A stretch of 64,000 nucleotides of DNA, from the NCBI RefSeq assembly GCF_000498495.1, contig NZ_AVCS01000006.1:1-64000 (forward strand), read 5' to 3'. The position numbers and the translations under genes are program-made. Under the pieces are notes generated by a model that had not been told where the DNA came from, did no database searches, and saw only the letters and a program-made list of their open reading frames with translations. This document shows, in pieces, positions 45,279 to 55,214 of the stretch. Numbering within the stretch: position 1 is the stretch's first letter; every line of letters starts with the position of its first letter. The DNA is from Flavobacterium enshiense DK69 (GTDB lineage Bacteria; Bacteroidota; Bacteroidia; Flavobacteriales; Flavobacteriaceae).

Positions 45279-47195
45279 TTATTTATAGATCCAAATATAT
45301 GAGTTATTTGGGGTTTGATTTATGTAATTTTTTCCATCATGCTCAATAAATTCTTTGTTTTGGGAATTTGATATAATGCAGGAAATGTTTGTTTCGTCCT
45401 GAGGAATTTTACCCGAGATGTTGCCTAGTTTGAGAGCGACAAATTGGACTCTGTCATAGTAATAATCACGAAGTAACGGATATTCAAAATCTGTCAAAAT
45501 CAATCCTACTTTTCGGGGATTAATATCATAAAGTTTCTCAACAACTATAGTGTATTCCTTTCGAAGTTGTAACTGATTTGCAAAATATTTTTTGAATCGG
45601 GAATCAGTAAGGCATATTTCTTTTGTAAACTCAGGATTAGTAATGATTGGTCTTGTATTATTATAAAGGAAATAAAATCCGAAACTATAACATAAAATTG
45701 GGATGGTAAGGACAATCAAATAATAATAAAACTTCGATTTATATGCGGTTAGTGTAATAAGAATCACCGATGCAATAAAAATTGGGATATGCAATCGGGT
45801 ATGCCAGGGTTGCCATTTCAAAAAGCCTGAAAAAAGAACAATTTGAGTAATTATTACAAACAAAAGCATCAGAATGATTGAGTTGTTTTTTGGTTTTCGG
45901 ATTGCGATAATAAACAAAACGAATATTGAAGAAGTTATTAAAATAAAATGTATCAGGTTTGGAACAAGATCTTCATTGGTCATGTTTTTTTTAGCGCCTT
46001 CATATTTTAAGCCGAAATAATTGGTGTCAGGGTTGTCAATAGGCACATTTATTTCACGGTGGATTTTTTTTATTAATGAATCTGAAGCGATTTCTACGGG
46101 ATATCCCAAATGCAATCCAGCGTTTTTTAATAAGTTAGACGCCAACAGTTTTCCGTTCATTTTTTGATTGGAAAGAGCATTAGCTTCACTTTTATCAATA
46201 TTCAGTATGTTACCATCAACCGAATAGTTCCGAGTGTAATGTCCTATATTTAAGGTAACAGTAATCAGGATAAGTACGATTCCGTAATAAAATGGTTGTA
46301 TACTTTTGTTTTTAATAATATCTCTGAGAGTGAAAAGCCCAAAAAGCAATAAAATAGGAAATAAAAACAAATAGGCAGTTCCTTTTGTCAGAAAAGCAAG
46401 ACCTATGCTTAAACCCAAATAAATAAAATTTGACAGTGTTTTATCGGCATATGCCTTTAATGAGAAAAGTAAAGACGAAAGGATAAATAATGAACATACA
46501 ATGTCATTTTTTGTTGTTGTGGATTGCAATTCCACAGAAGGAATTGTAATGAGAAGAAATAACGCTAAAATTTTGTATTTACGAGGTACTTTTAAATATG
46601 ATAATATTTTATAGACAGCATATAATGAGAAGATTAAAAATAATAATTGGACACTGTTTGCTAAATAATCATTGCCTTGTATCAAATTTACATGCATTAT
46701 AAAGTATTCTGCAAAAGGCGGCTGGTACAAATGACGAAGGATATGGGCTGGAAAATGGGCAACAGATCCGTTCCCTAACCAATACATTATTCGGGTCATG
46801 TGATAGGTAAGCGAATCCCAATTGTTTGGGGGATATACAATACCTTGAAAAAGTAATGCACCCAAAAAAAGAACTAAAGTAAAAAATAGAAATTTTTCGA
46901 GAATTCCTGAATTACTCCAAATTTTCTTGCCAACAGCTATTTGATTTGTAGCCATGTTAACAAAAGCTGATTTGTTCTTTACTAAAATAAATGTCAGAAC
47001 CAAAACAAACAAACTCCAAAAAATGGTAACAGTTACTAAATTAATTGCTTTGAAGAGACTTGAAATCTCTGTAAATAGAACAATTATTGTGGAGAACGTT
47101 AATACAGTTTTAAGCAGTGTGTCTGATGAAAAACAAACCGTTTTTTTAGTTTTTAGAACAAGGTAAAACAGAAATAAGCAAATAAAAATCAGCAT
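45279..47195 (-). CDS. GT-C-like giant membrane glycosyltransferase (GT39/ArnT-type)
   Basis: The 638 aa protein has about 12 membrane helices and a C-terminal soluble periplasmic part (about 520-638). The first large periplasmic loop contains PPNNWDSLTYHMTRIMYW with Asp127, where GT-C enzymes such as ArnT, Pmt and GT39 keep their catalytic acid. HLYQPPFAEYFIMH and TTKNDIVCSLF follow. It would use a polyprenyl-phosphate sugar as donor, and the operon's GT2 at 49763 could make one. The start is 16 bases after the previous stop. Confidence 0.75.
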   Translation of the reverse strand: MLIFICLFLFYLVLKTKKTVCFSSDTLLKTVLTFSTIIVLFTEISSLFKAINLVTVTIFWSLFVLVLTFILVKNKSAFVNMATNQIAVGKKIWSNSGILEKFLFFTLVLFLGALLFQGIVYPPNNWDSLTYHMTRIMYWLGNGSVAHFPAHILRHLYQPPFAEYFIMHVNLIQGNDYLANSVQLLFLIFSLYAVYKILSYLKVPRKYKILALFLLITIPSVELQSTTTKNDIVCSLFILSSLLFSLKAYADKTLSNFIYLGLSIGLAFLTKGTAYLFLFPILLLFGLFTLRDIIKNKSIQPFYYGIVLILITVTLNIGHYTRNYSVDGNILNIDKSEANALSNQKMNGKLLASNLLKNAGLHLGYPVEIASDSLIKKIHREINVPIDNPDTNYFGLKYEGAKKNMTNEDLVPNLIHFILITSSIFVLFIIAIRKPKNNSIILMLLFVIITQIVLFSGFLKWQPWHTRLHIPIFIASVILITLTAYKSKFYYYLIVLTIPILCYSFGFYFLYNNTRPIITNPEFTKEICLTDSRFKKYFANQLQLRKEYTIVVEKLYDINPRKVGLILTDFEYPLLRDYYYDRVQFVALKLGNISGKIPQDETNISCIISNSQNKEFIEHDGKNYINQTPNNSYIWIYK

Positions 47196-47211
47196 ACTTT
47201 AATAATTAATT

Positions 47212-48897
47212 TTATCGATAAAAACCATCTTGAAGTGTTTCTCCACGAAGTTTAAAATTATTCTCTATATACCAAGAGCAAGGAAATTTATCATAACATT
47301 GCGAATGACTTTGTGAGGGAGCAAATAATTCAATCTGTTTTCCAAGTTTCGTTGTAAAAATAACATTCTTATATTTCACTACTCTTCTTTCTTTCACTTC
47401 GGATACATCTTTAGGCAGATAGGCAAATTCGGTTATTCTATTCGTTGAATAATCTTCCCTGAATAATACATATCCTTCATTGCCGATTGAATATAAGACG
47501 TAGATTGCAGCAATGTACAATAATGGATTAAAAAGGTTACTGAATTTATTAATTAGCTTTTCCAAAAGCAATATCGGACTCAAAGCCAGAATTAATATAA
47601 CTGAAAATGAAAATCGGATATCCGGAGCCATAAGGAACCAAAGTGCTAAACTTGTATAGGCAATTATAAAGACTAAGAAGATGGAGTAATTTTTTTCTTT
47701 CCTATTTAAAAAACCGTAGATTCCATACGTGATGGGTGCAAAGATAGCCAAAGTAAAAAAGCGCTGGTTTTTTTCAATAAGATTTTTCCACCAAAATGGC
47801 ACCCACTCGTTTAAAGACATCTTTAAAACTTCATTGGAATCTTTATAAGGTATTTTTGCCCATGAGTAAATCAACTTTTTTATTTCAATTACTTTTTCCG
47901 CAGGGACTTTCCATCCAAAAGAGAATAAATCAAGTTCCACCATTGGAAATAAAATGTAGCCGGATAAAATCACATTTCTGATAAGCCACGGCAGAATTAA
48001 GAACTGACCATAAAGCACTAATTGTTTTAAAGATGAAAAAACGTGATTGTTATTTTTAAAATACAGACTAAGTATTGTAATAAGTACAATAGGCAGTGTG
48101 GATAATTTTAAGGTGATACAAAATAATGGAATAAAAATGTAAAGCAAGAACTTGTTCGTGATTGAGGATCTTTCAAACAGCATCGATAGCAGAACAAATC
48201 CTACCAAAATATTAGGCAATAAATCGGATCCGGGCGAAGAGATGTCCAAAGTATATTGTTGGATAAAAAAATACATAAATACCAAAGAAAATACACCTAC
48301 TGCTCCTTTGTGTATGAAAGCTTGTCTTAATAGCCACATAAAAAAGACAAGGAAACACAGAGAGTTTATAACGAAAAGGTACTGATTGTAAATTGCTGTA
48401 AATGAAAACCCTGCGCTTAAAACGAAAAGGGAGGAATTAAGCCCAAAGCGGTTGTGAAAATTTGCTAATCCCGGAACAGCTCTATATAATTCGTTCCATT
48501 GTATGGCATTAATGTGGTATAAATAAGAATCGTACAAACGTGGTGTAACAACTGCATACAATAAAACAATAAGAACTGTCGCTAGAAGTAGTATTGATAA
48601 GATCTTTTCTTTTTTAGGGAACGATAAAAATTGTTTCAGAGTTTTTTTGTAGTATACTTTGTCTCTGTATATCAATAGAAGAGTCCCGGCAGAAAGAACA
48701 AGTAATGAAAAGATATTTGTAGGTAAAAAAATCGACCATATGTTTAGGAAGGCTCCGGTGAAGCACAGTCCTATAAAAAAAGCATCAACTAAATTATAGT
48801 TCTGATGATTTGATTTATCTAAATAAGTGACACAACTTTTTCCTAAAACAACAAAAATTAAACTTGTTATTAAAAAACATACAAGTAGTACATACAT
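47212..48897 (-). CDS. LIC_10190-like membrane protein (GT-C-like)
   Basis: The 561 aa protein has about 11 to 12 membrane helices and a short C-terminal periplasmic part. It resembles the LIC_10190 family (from memory): PRLYDSYLYHINAIQWNE with Asp123, then GLANFHNRFGLNSSLF. The Asp-Ser-x2-Tyr-His motif sits at almost the same place as in the neighbouring 638 aa protein, suggesting both are GT-C-fold transferases. Substrates are unknown. It precedes the 638 aa gene by 16 bases in the same operon. Confidence 0.7.
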   Translation of the reverse strand: MYVLLVCFLITSLIFVVLGKSCVTYLDKSNHQNYNLVDAFFIGLCFTGAFLNIWSIFLPTNIFSLLVLSAGTLLLIYRDKVYYKKTLKQFLSFPKKEKILSILLLATVLIVLLYAVVTPRLYDSYLYHINAIQWNELYRAVPGLANFHNRFGLNSSLFVLSAGFSFTAIYNQYLFVINSLCFLVFFMWLLRQAFIHKGAVGVFSLVFMYFFIQQYTLDISSPGSDLLPNILVGFVLLSMLFERSSITNKFLLYIFIPLFCITLKLSTLPIVLITILSLYFKNNNHVFSSLKQLVLYGQFLILPWLIRNVILSGYILFPMVELDLFSFGWKVPAEKVIEIKKLIYSWAKIPYKDSNEVLKMSLNEWVPFWWKNLIEKNQRFFTLAIFAPITYGIYGFLNRKEKNYSIFLVFIIAYTSLALWFLMAPDIRFSFSVILILALSPILLLEKLINKFSNLFNPLLYIAAIYVLYSIGNEGYVLFREDYSTNRITEFAYLPKDVSEVKERRVVKYKNVIFTTKLGKQIELFAPSQSHSQCYDKFPCSWYIENNFKLRGETLQDGFYR

Positions 48898-49041
48898 ACC
48901 TTTAAATTTTAAAAAAATATAAATTTTCGCGCTGCCAAAATTCGGTAGACATGAAAATTACGATCGAAGCCTTCAGTAATTGAAAAACCAAAGGCAAAAC
49001 TTGAAAATATAACCCGAATGTTAAGTTTGTTACTGTTTAGC

Positions 49042-49761
49042 TTACTGTTTTTCCTTAACCGAAACGTTAATAACCGACAAGCCAATCTTTTTAAAAGTGA
49101 CAAGATCTGCAATTTTGAATATTGGCACAAGCAGGTTGAAAAAGCCCATTTGTCCTTCGGGAATGGTTTTTTTCTTTAAAATATTTCCTGAGAAATACCA
49201 ACCTAATATTCCTATAAAGTTGAATGAAAACTCTTTTACGGTTCTGAGGTCATTCTTTTGGATAATTGTCTTCAGATTTTTTTGGGTATACCTTCTGAAA
49301 TGCTCCAGTTCAACATCAAAATTGTTATATAAAAACTGATAAGCCGGCACAAGAATTAATAAAGTTCCGTTAGGTTTCAGAAGTTTTTTACAGTTAGCAA
49401 TTGCCTGAACGTCGTCTTTTATGTGTTCAACAACATTTAGTGCGAAAACGGTATCGAAAGTCTCAAGCAGGTTTTTATATTCTTCGTCGAAATTAGGGTG
49501 TGCCAAGTCCACTTTAATTACATCATTCGGAAATTTTTTCTTTAAAATATCGCAGTAATTATCGCGAAGGTCGCTTAACGTAATGTCTTTGTTGTTTTTT
49601 ATGAAAAACTGGGAAATATTACCGATACCACTCCCAATTTCCAGAATTTTGCCATTGCAATAAGGCGCAATGGTTTCATACATCCAATTGTTAAAGCGGT
49701 CTGCTTTTTCAATTACAGTTAAAGTGGTAAGCCCTTCTAAATCAATTTCTTTAACCATCAT
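49042..49761 (-). CDS. Class I SAM-dependent methyltransferase
   Basis: The 239 aa protein has the Rossmann motif I CNGKILEIGSGIGNISQFF (about 33-51), motif II around DITLSDL, DTVFALNVVEHIKDD and LLKPNGTLLILVPAYQF. It is close to the Methyltransf_11/23 type seen next to GT2 genes in polysaccharide loci. It may methylate a sugar or a lipid carrier. A 144-base gap without a clear promoter follows before the LIC_10190-like gene. Its start lies one base after the GT2 stop. Confidence 0.88.
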   Translation of the reverse strand: MMVKEIDLEGLTTLTVIEKADRFNNWMYETIAPYCNGKILEIGSGIGNISQFFIKNNKDITLSDLRDNYCDILKKKFPNDVIKVDLAHPNFDEEYKNLLETFDTVFALNVVEHIKDDVQAIANCKKLLKPNGTLLILVPAYQFLYNNFDVELEHFRRYTQKNLKTIIQKNDLRTVKEFSFNFIGILGWYFSGNILKKKTIPEGQMGFFNLLVPIFKIADLVTFKKIGLSVINVSVKEKQ

Positions 49762-49762
49762 G

Positions 49763-50488
49763 TTATTTTATTTTTAAAAGTCCGTACTTTAAGATACAAT
49801 AAATAGCTCTCACTCCATCTTTCCAGCCAATTTTCTTCCCTTCTTCATATGTACGCCCGTAATAAGAAATACCTACTTCATAAATTCTGATATTAGGGAC
49901 TCTTGCTATTTTGGCCGTAATTTCCGGTTCAAAACCAAATCGGTTCTCGCGCAAGGGGATTGACTGTATGATTTTGGTGTTAAAAAGTTTGTAACAGGTC
50001 TCCATATCGGTAAGGTTCAGATTGGTGAACATGTTTGAAATAAAAGTAAGAAACTTATTTCCTATAGTATGCCAGAAAAAGGAGATTCGATGCGGATGAC
50101 CGCCCATAAATCTTGAGCCGTACACTACATCTGCAAAACCGTTCAGAACAGGTTTTAAAAGCAAATTGTATTCCTGAGGGTCATATTCCAAATCGGCATC
50201 CTGTATAATCAAATAGTCTCCTGTAGCCTTTTTGATACCGGTATGCAAAGCGGCTCCCTTTCCTTTATTAACCTCGTGTTTAAAGTATTGAATGTTAAGG
50301 TCAGGGTTGTTTGCAATGTATTTTAAAACGGATTCTTCGGTATCATCCTTTGAACAGTCATTTATAATAATTACCTCTTTCTTTATGCCGGTTTCAAGAT
50401 TTACGGCTTTAAGTTTGTCAAGTATAAAATGGATAGTCCGTCCTTCGTTATAGGCAGGTATAATAATAGAAAGTGTGTTTATATTCAT
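49763..50488 (-). CDS. Glycosyltransferase family 2, polyprenol-phosphate type
   Basis: The 241 aa protein is a DPM1/DPG-like GT2: the N-terminus [29 protein letters not shown], the metal-binding [14 protein letters not shown] (DxD) and a C-terminal region with [16 protein letters not shown]. Such enzymes often make polyprenyl-phosphate-hexose in the cytosol, which would supply the GT-C-like proteins downstream. No extra C-terminal membrane helices are seen. It overlaps the flippase stop by 4 bases (ATGA), so translation is probably coupled. Confidence 0.88.
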   Translation of the reverse strand: MNINTLSIIIPAYNEGRTIHFILDKLKAVNLETGIKKEVIIINDCSKDDTEESVLKYIANNPDLNIQYFKHEVNKGKGAALHTGIKKATGDYLIIQDADLEYDPQEYNLLLKPVLNGFADVVYGSRFMGGHPHRISFFWHTIGNKFLTFISNMFTNLNLTDMETCYKLFNTKIIQSIPLRENRFGFEPEITAKIARVPNIRIYEVGISYYGRTYEEGKKIGWKDGVRAIYCILKYGLLKIK

Positions 50489-51804
50489 TCTTTAATTTTT
50501 AAATCAGAAACAATGTTATAGGCTTCGATCGGCTGCAGAATGCTCCAAAAGAGTAAAAATATTCCGGAGGACATTACAACGCTGGATATTCCGAATCCTT
50601 CTGTGATTAGAAAATAAGATAACGGAACCTTAAGAAGGACACTAGCCGATAAAAGTAGTAAATAACTTTTTAGATTTCCGATTCCGTTAAAAAAGTAACT
50701 GTAAAAAGAGCTGAAAATTCTTAATGCTGTCATGATTGTCACCATAATCAAAAGAAATTGCGGAACAACAAAATCTTTAGAAATCCATATTTTGAATATA
50801 TAAGGTGCCAATAACATGCAGACAATCATTCCAATGAGAATTAAAATGAAAAAGTAATTGAATTTTTTAAAAATGTGTTTGAGGGCAGTTTGATCCTTTT
50901 CCAGATAATTTTTGGTAAATATTGACCATAAAGGCGCCATGCCGGCAATTAAAATCATTAGGGGAAACTGAAAGTATTTTGTTACAATTTCGTAGGGTAC
51001 AATGTCTTCGGGACCAAAAAAATAAGCCAATATGTAATTGTCGGAAGAAAACAGAAAAAGGGTGCCGACTTGAATGCCCATGTATTTTATGCCTAATCTA
51101 AAGATATCATTCAGATAACTTCTGTCGATTGTTTCGGAAGTAAAGAGCGTGTATTCTTCTGTTTTAAAAAAGTAAAGGGTGTATAGAAGATTGACGATAA
51201 AACAAACCAATCCGTTTAGCAGGCTTATGAGATAAAGTTTGGTTTCACTTTCCAGATCTGTCAAAAAAAGCAGCGGTAGGGATAAGGATAAAAGAAAAGA
51301 AATCTGATTTACAGCGATAGATTGCTCTGCATATTTCCCTTTATGAACACTTACAAAAAGAGCCTTGTGCGTATTCATGATAAAATTGATGCAGAAAAAA
51401 AATATATTTAAAAGGAATATCCTCATTACAAAATTAGTTGTGAACGGGATATTTAAAAGGGACTTAACATCGACAAGGGCAAAAAAAACGATGGAAAGCA
51501 AGAAAACGGCTAAAGCAATATAACCTGAAACTTTGTAAGTAGATTTGATGTAGGCATTGGCCTTTTCAAATGTTCCTGAATGTTTAAGTTCGGGAATTTT
51601 TGTCTTTAGAACGCTGGCCAGGCCGAAATCCATTAACAATACCAATTGAAATAGCGTAAAAATCAAAACCCAAACACCATAATTGACAGTTCCCAGATAA
51701 TGAATTAAAAGTGGTATGGAAACAAATAATGAAAGCCCTGATATGCCTTTATAAAAAGCACTCATGAAAAGATGGTTCTTACGTAATTTGTGGAATAAAA
51801 TCAC
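50485..51804 (-). CDS. Wzx-like polysaccharide flippase
   Basis: The 439 aa inner-membrane protein has 12 to 14 helices and the MATE/MurJ-like Wzx pattern ([50 protein letters not shown]). It would flip undecaprenyl-linked repeat units to the periplasm for the Wzy-like proteins. It is the first gene of a minus-strand operon: flippase, GT2, methyltransferase, LIC_10190-like, GT39-like, Wzy-like and GT4. The base composition of this operon looks lower in GC than that of the core genes. Confidence 0.9.
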   Translation of the reverse strand: MILFHKLRKNHLFMSAFYKGISGLSLFVSIPLLIHYLGTVNYGVWVLIFTLFQLVLLMDFGLASVLKTKIPELKHSGTFEKANAYIKSTYKVSGYIALAVFLLSIVFFALVDVKSLLNIPFTTNFVMRIFLLNIFFFCINFIMNTHKALFVSVHKGKYAEQSIAVNQISFLLSLSLPLLFLTDLESETKLYLISLLNGLVCFIVNLLYTLYFFKTEEYTLFTSETIDRSYLNDIFRLGIKYMGIQVGTLFLFSSDNYILAYFFGPEDIVPYEIVTKYFQFPLMILIAGMAPLWSIFTKNYLEKDQTALKHIFKKFNYFFILILIGMIVCMLLAPYIFKIWISKDFVVPQFLLIMVTIMTALRIFSSFYSYFFNGIGNLKSYLLLLSASVLLKVPLSYFLITEGFGISSVVMSSGIFLLFWSILQPIEAYNIVSDLKIKE

Positions 51805-51838
51805 TCTTGTAATGATTGTCTGTTTGGTTTTGATGTTT

Positions 51839-51846
51839 CAAAAGTA
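51839..51846 (-). promoter_or_regulatory. -7 box of flippase operon
   Basis: TACTTTTG on the minus strand fits TAnnTTTG, 34 bases before the ATG at 51804. No clear -33 TTG is seen. Confidence 0.45.
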
Positions 51847-52037
51847 ACTAAAACTTGATAAATACGCAGTTATTTAAAATAATATAAGAAATGTTTTGGA
51901 AAATATACGAAAGGAAAAGCAACAGTTACGGATTAATTAGCAATGGGTAACTTTTTGAATAACACAAAAATGGACATAATTTTAATTAAAAAGAGAAGAT
52001 TTTTACCATATTGTTTTCAAAGTAGCTATGATAGTCC

Positions 52038-52045
52038 TATTTTTG
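52038..52045 (+). promoter_or_regulatory. -7 box of UXS-like operon
   Basis: TATTTTTG fits TAnnTTTG and gives a leader of about 70-75 bases before the ATG at 52126; a TTG lies at 52011-52013 (24-base spacer). Confidence 0.45.
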
Positions 52046-52125
52046 ACGAAATCCTACTAAAAAAAAGCTAAGGCGGGAGTTTTGCTTATTTAGAGTAAGG
52101 GTAAAGCCAACGAATAAAAGAAAGA

Positions 52126-53109
52126 ATGAAAAGAATTTTAATTACGGGAGCTGCAGGTTTTTTAGGGTCCCATTTATGTGATCGCTTCATTAAGGAGGGT
52201 TATTATGTTATCGGAATGGATAATTTAATTACAGGCGACCTTAAAAACATTTCCCATCTTTTTAAACTTGAAAATTTCGAATTTTACCATCACGATATAA
52301 CAAAGTTTGTTCACGTTCCGGGTAAATTAGATTATATTCTGCACTTTGCCTCACCGGCCTCACCCATAGATTATTTAAAGATTCCAATCCAGACCTTAAA
52401 AGTTGGCGCCATGGGGACCCATAATTTATTAGGGCTGGCTAGGGTTAAAAAAGCAAGAATCCTAATTGCTTCAACATCGGAAGTGTATGGTGATCCTTTG
52501 ATTCATCCTCAAACGGAAGAATATTACGGGAATGTGAACACTATTGGTCCTCGAGGGGTTTATGATGAAGCCAAACGCTATCAGGAAGCCATTACTATGG
52601 CCTACCACACATTTCATGGTTTAGAGACAAGAATTGTGCGCATCTTTAACACTTACGGGCCCAGAATGCGTCTGAACGACGGCCGTGTTATTCCGGCCTT
52701 TATCGGTCAGGCATTGCGAGGAGAAGATTTGACTGTTTTTGGAGACGGTTCGCAAACCCGTTCGTTCTGTTATGTGGATGATCAGGTGGAAGGAATCTTC
52801 CGATTACTGCATTCCGATTACCATTTACCTGTTAATATCGGTAACCCGGACGAAATTACCATTAGTGATTTTGCAGAGGAGATTATTAAACTCACAGAAA
52901 CAAATCAGAAAGTGGTATACCACCCGCTTCCTGTTAATGATCCTATGCAACGACAGCCGGACATTACTAAAGCAAAAGAAATTTTAGGATGGGAGCCGAA
53001 AGTGTCCCGTTCCGAAGGTATGAAAATCACGTACGAATATTTTAAATCACTATCTCCCGAAGAGTTAGCCAAAGAAGAACATAAGGATTTTTCAAAATTT
53101 ATATTTTAA
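52126..53109 (+). CDS. UDP-glucuronate decarboxylase-like SDR
   Basis: The 327 aa extended SDR has the NAD motif [14 protein letters not shown] (about 7-20), [22 protein letters not shown] and [10 protein letters not shown] (Tyr-x3-Lys). These match UXS enzymes, which turn UDP-glucuronate into UDP-xylose, supplying a pentose for surface glycans. No UDP-glucose dehydrogenase lies in the window. It directly precedes the initiating sugar transferase, with no gap between the stop and the next start. Confidence 0.88.
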   Translation: MKRILITGAAGFLGSHLCDRFIKEGYYVIGMDNLITGDLKNISHLFKLENFEFYHHDITKFVHVPGKLDYILHFASPASPIDYLKIPIQTLKVGAMGTHNLLGLARVKKARILIASTSEVYGDPLIHPQTEEYYGNVNTIGPRGVYDEAKRYQEAITMAYHTFHGLETRIVRIFNTYGPRMRLNDGRVIPAFIGQALRGEDLTVFGDGSQTRSFCYVDDQVEGIFRLLHSDYHLPVNIGNPDEITISDFAEEIIKLTETNQKVVYHPLPVNDPMQRQPDITKAKEILGWEPKVSRSEGMKITYEYFKSLSPEELAKEEHKDFSKFIF

Positions 53110-54462
53110 TTGAGAAAACAAACAGGAAGATATTCAGGCTATCTCAGGCCATTTTCATATCTGCTGGACTTAATGATTATTAATGTCTTGGCAGTGTTCC
53201 TGCTTTTGGCTTCTTCTACTGAATATTACTATCATGGCTTCATCTCCGTTTCATGGATTATTATTGCATGGAATGTCGATTTTTATGAAGTATACCGTTA
53301 TACAAAAGCAATAGAAATACTGGGTAAGATTCTAAAGCAATATTTGTTATTTACGGTTTTAAATTTCGCTTATCTTGGCTTTTTTCTTGATTTTGCGATA
53401 CCTTCACAAATCATCAAGTATGTAACATTGTCTGTTTTGCTGATTTCCGCGGTAAAACTGTCGATTTATTATTTGCTGAAAGAATTTCGTGTGGTTTATG
53501 GAGGGAATTTCAGGACAGTGGTTATTATTGGAAATAGCAAAAGTGTTTCACAGCTTTCGGATTTCTTTAATGACAATCCTGATTATGGCTATAAATTGGT
53601 TAAGGTTTTTAATCTGGACCATGAAAAGAAAAGTCAGATTGAAAGTTGTTTTGATTTTGTACAAAATGATAAAATAGATGAGATTTACTGCAGTCTTTCT
53701 GATCTGACCAACGAAGATGTCAATCGTTTTGTAGACTTCACCGATAATAATCTTAAAGTACTGAAATTCCTCCCTGACAACAAAGAGATATTGTCGCGTA
53801 ATATGAAGTTTGATTACTATGGTTATATTCCGGTGGTCTCATTAAGACACATACCTTTGGATAAGACTGCTAATAAAGCAATAAAGAGAGCTTTTGATAT
53901 TTTGTTCTCATTGATTGTTATTTTTGGTGTATTGTCTTGGCTGACGCCAATTTTGGCTTTTCTGATTAAAAAAGAATCAAAAGGGCCGGTTTTTTTCAAG
54001 CAAAGGAGGAATGGCCTGAACTACCATGAATTCGATTGCTATAAATTCCGCTCCATGAGGCCGAACGAAATTGCCGATCTGGAGCAGGTATCCAAAAACG
54101 ATCCCAGGATTACTAAAGTAGGGCGTTTTATCCGTAAAACGAGTATGGATGAATTACCGCAATTTTTTAACGTGCTTATTGGAGATATGTCCGTAGTAGG
54201 GCCGAGACCTCACATGGTAAGCCATACCGAGATGTATGCCAAAAGTGTGGATAAATTCATGGTGCGGCATTTTGTGAAACCGGGAATTACGGGATTGGCA
54301 CAAACGAATGGTTACAGAGGCGAGGTGGAAAACAATAAGGATATTATCAACAGGGTAAAATATGATATTTTTTACCTGGAAAATTGGTCCCTGCTGCTGG
54401 ATCTTAAAATTATATTCATGACAGTGTATAATGCTATCAGAGGCGAAGAAAAAGCATATTAA
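53110..54462 (+). CDS. Undecaprenyl-phosphate sugar phosphotransferase
   Basis: The 450 aa inner-membrane protein initiates glycan synthesis by moving a sugar-1-phosphate to undecaprenyl phosphate. It has four N-terminal helices, a CoA-binding-like domain (about 135-245) and the bacterial sugar-transferase domain with FKQRRNGLNYHEFDCYKFRS (about 297-316), RKTSMDELPQFFNVL and VGPRPHM. I keep the TTG at 53110, abutting the upstream stop, because homologues begin with a similar basic N-terminus before helix 1; the next ATG is residue 23, inside that helix. Confidence 0.92.
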   Translation: MRKQTGRYSGYLRPFSYLLDLMIINVLAVFLLLASSTEYYYHGFISVSWIIIAWNVDFYEVYRYTKAIEILGKILKQYLLFTVLNFAYLGFFLDFAIPSQIIKYVTLSVLLISAVKLSIYYLLKEFRVVYGGNFRTVVIIGNSKSVSQLSDFFNDNPDYGYKLVKVFNLDHEKKSQIESCFDFVQNDKIDEIYCSLSDLTNEDVNRFVDFTDNNLKVLKFLPDNKEILSRNMKFDYYGYIPVVSLRHIPLDKTANKAIKRAFDILFSLIVIFGVLSWLTPILAFLIKKESKGPVFFKQRRNGLNYHEFDCYKFRSMRPNEIADLEQVSKNDPRITKVGRFIRKTSMDELPQFFNVLIGDMSVVGPRPHMVSHTEMYAKSVDKFMVRHFVKPGITGLAQTNGYRGEVENNKDIINRVKYDIFYLENWSLLLDLKIIFMTVYNAIRGEEKAY

Positions 54463-55214
54463 TGAACGAACTGGTTTCCATAATTACACCTTCTTATAAT
54501 TCCGCGCGTTACATTACGGCAACGATTGAATCGGTTCAGAATCAAACATACCCATTTTGGGAGATGCTTATTGTTGATGACGGCTCTTCGGACGAAACCG
54601 CAGCGGTTGTGAATGCAATTTGTCAAAAAGAGCCCCGTGTTAAGTTTTTTCCTTTGACAAAGAATGTTGGCCCTGCAAAAGCAAGGAATGTCGCGATCGA
54701 AAATGCAACCGGTGATTATATGGCTTTTTTGGATGCCGACGATATTTGGTTTCCGGATTTTATAGAGAATAGCATCCGGACAATTAAGGAAACAGGGATT
54801 GATTTTGTTTTTACGTCTTACCGTCGTTCCAATGAAAATATGGAATTCGTTTATTCGGATTTTATCGTACCAGAAAAAGTGAGTTATACGGACATCTTAA
54901 AAACCAATTCGATAAGTTGTCTTACCGCTTTTGTGAACATCAACACACTCGGAAAGAAGTTTATGCCTGAAATCCGTAAACGACAGGACATGGGCTTGTG
55001 GTTGCAATACCTTAAAGAAATTCCATTTGCACATGGTATAAAAGAACCTAAGGCGATTTACAGAATCCGTGAAAATTCACTTTCCCGCAATAAAAAGAAC
55101 CTTATAAAATACCAGTGGCAGTTTTACCGTGAAGTGGAAAGGCTAAATGTTTTAGAATCGGGTTACTATATGTTGCATTGGATGTACCGAGGGTTTATGA
55201 AATACAGAAATTAA
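54462..55214 (+). CDS. Glycosyltransferase family 2
   Basis: The 250 aa GT-A protein shows SIITPSYNSARYI, IVDDGSSDET, FLDADDIWFPDF (DxD) and the acceptor region KRQDMGLWLQYLK. It resembles WfgS/EpsJ-type transferases that add the second sugar of a repeat unit. The start overlaps the stop of the initiating transferase (TAATG), so it probably acts next on the lipid-linked sugar. Its end overlaps the end of the convergent CapK-like gene by 4 bases. Confidence 0.9.
   Translation: MNELVSIITPSYNSARYITATIESVQNQTYPFWEMLIVDDGSSDETAAVVNAICQKEPRVKFFPLTKNVGPAKARNVAIENATGDYMAFLDADDIWFPDFIENSIRTIKETGIDFVFTSYRRSNENMEFVYSDFIVPEKVSYTDILKTNSISCLTAFVNINTLGKKFMPEIRKRQDMGLWLQYLKEIPFAHGIKEPKAIYRIRENSLSRNKKNLIKYQWQFYREVERLNVLESGYYMLHWMYRGFMKYRN

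Larger units (their letters stand above)
51805..52125. other. Divergent promoter region
   Basis: This 321-base gap separates the flippase operon (minus) from the UXS-like operon (plus). It holds a -7 box for each direction (51839-51846 minus, 52038-52045 plus). The middle is very A/T-rich. I see no ORF or RNA gene. Confidence 0.6.

Noticed and set aside
48909..49130. 73 aa minus-strand frame between the methyltransferase and the LIC_10190-like gene
   Set aside because: It overlaps the methyltransferase end in another frame, has no promoter or homology I recognise, and looks random.
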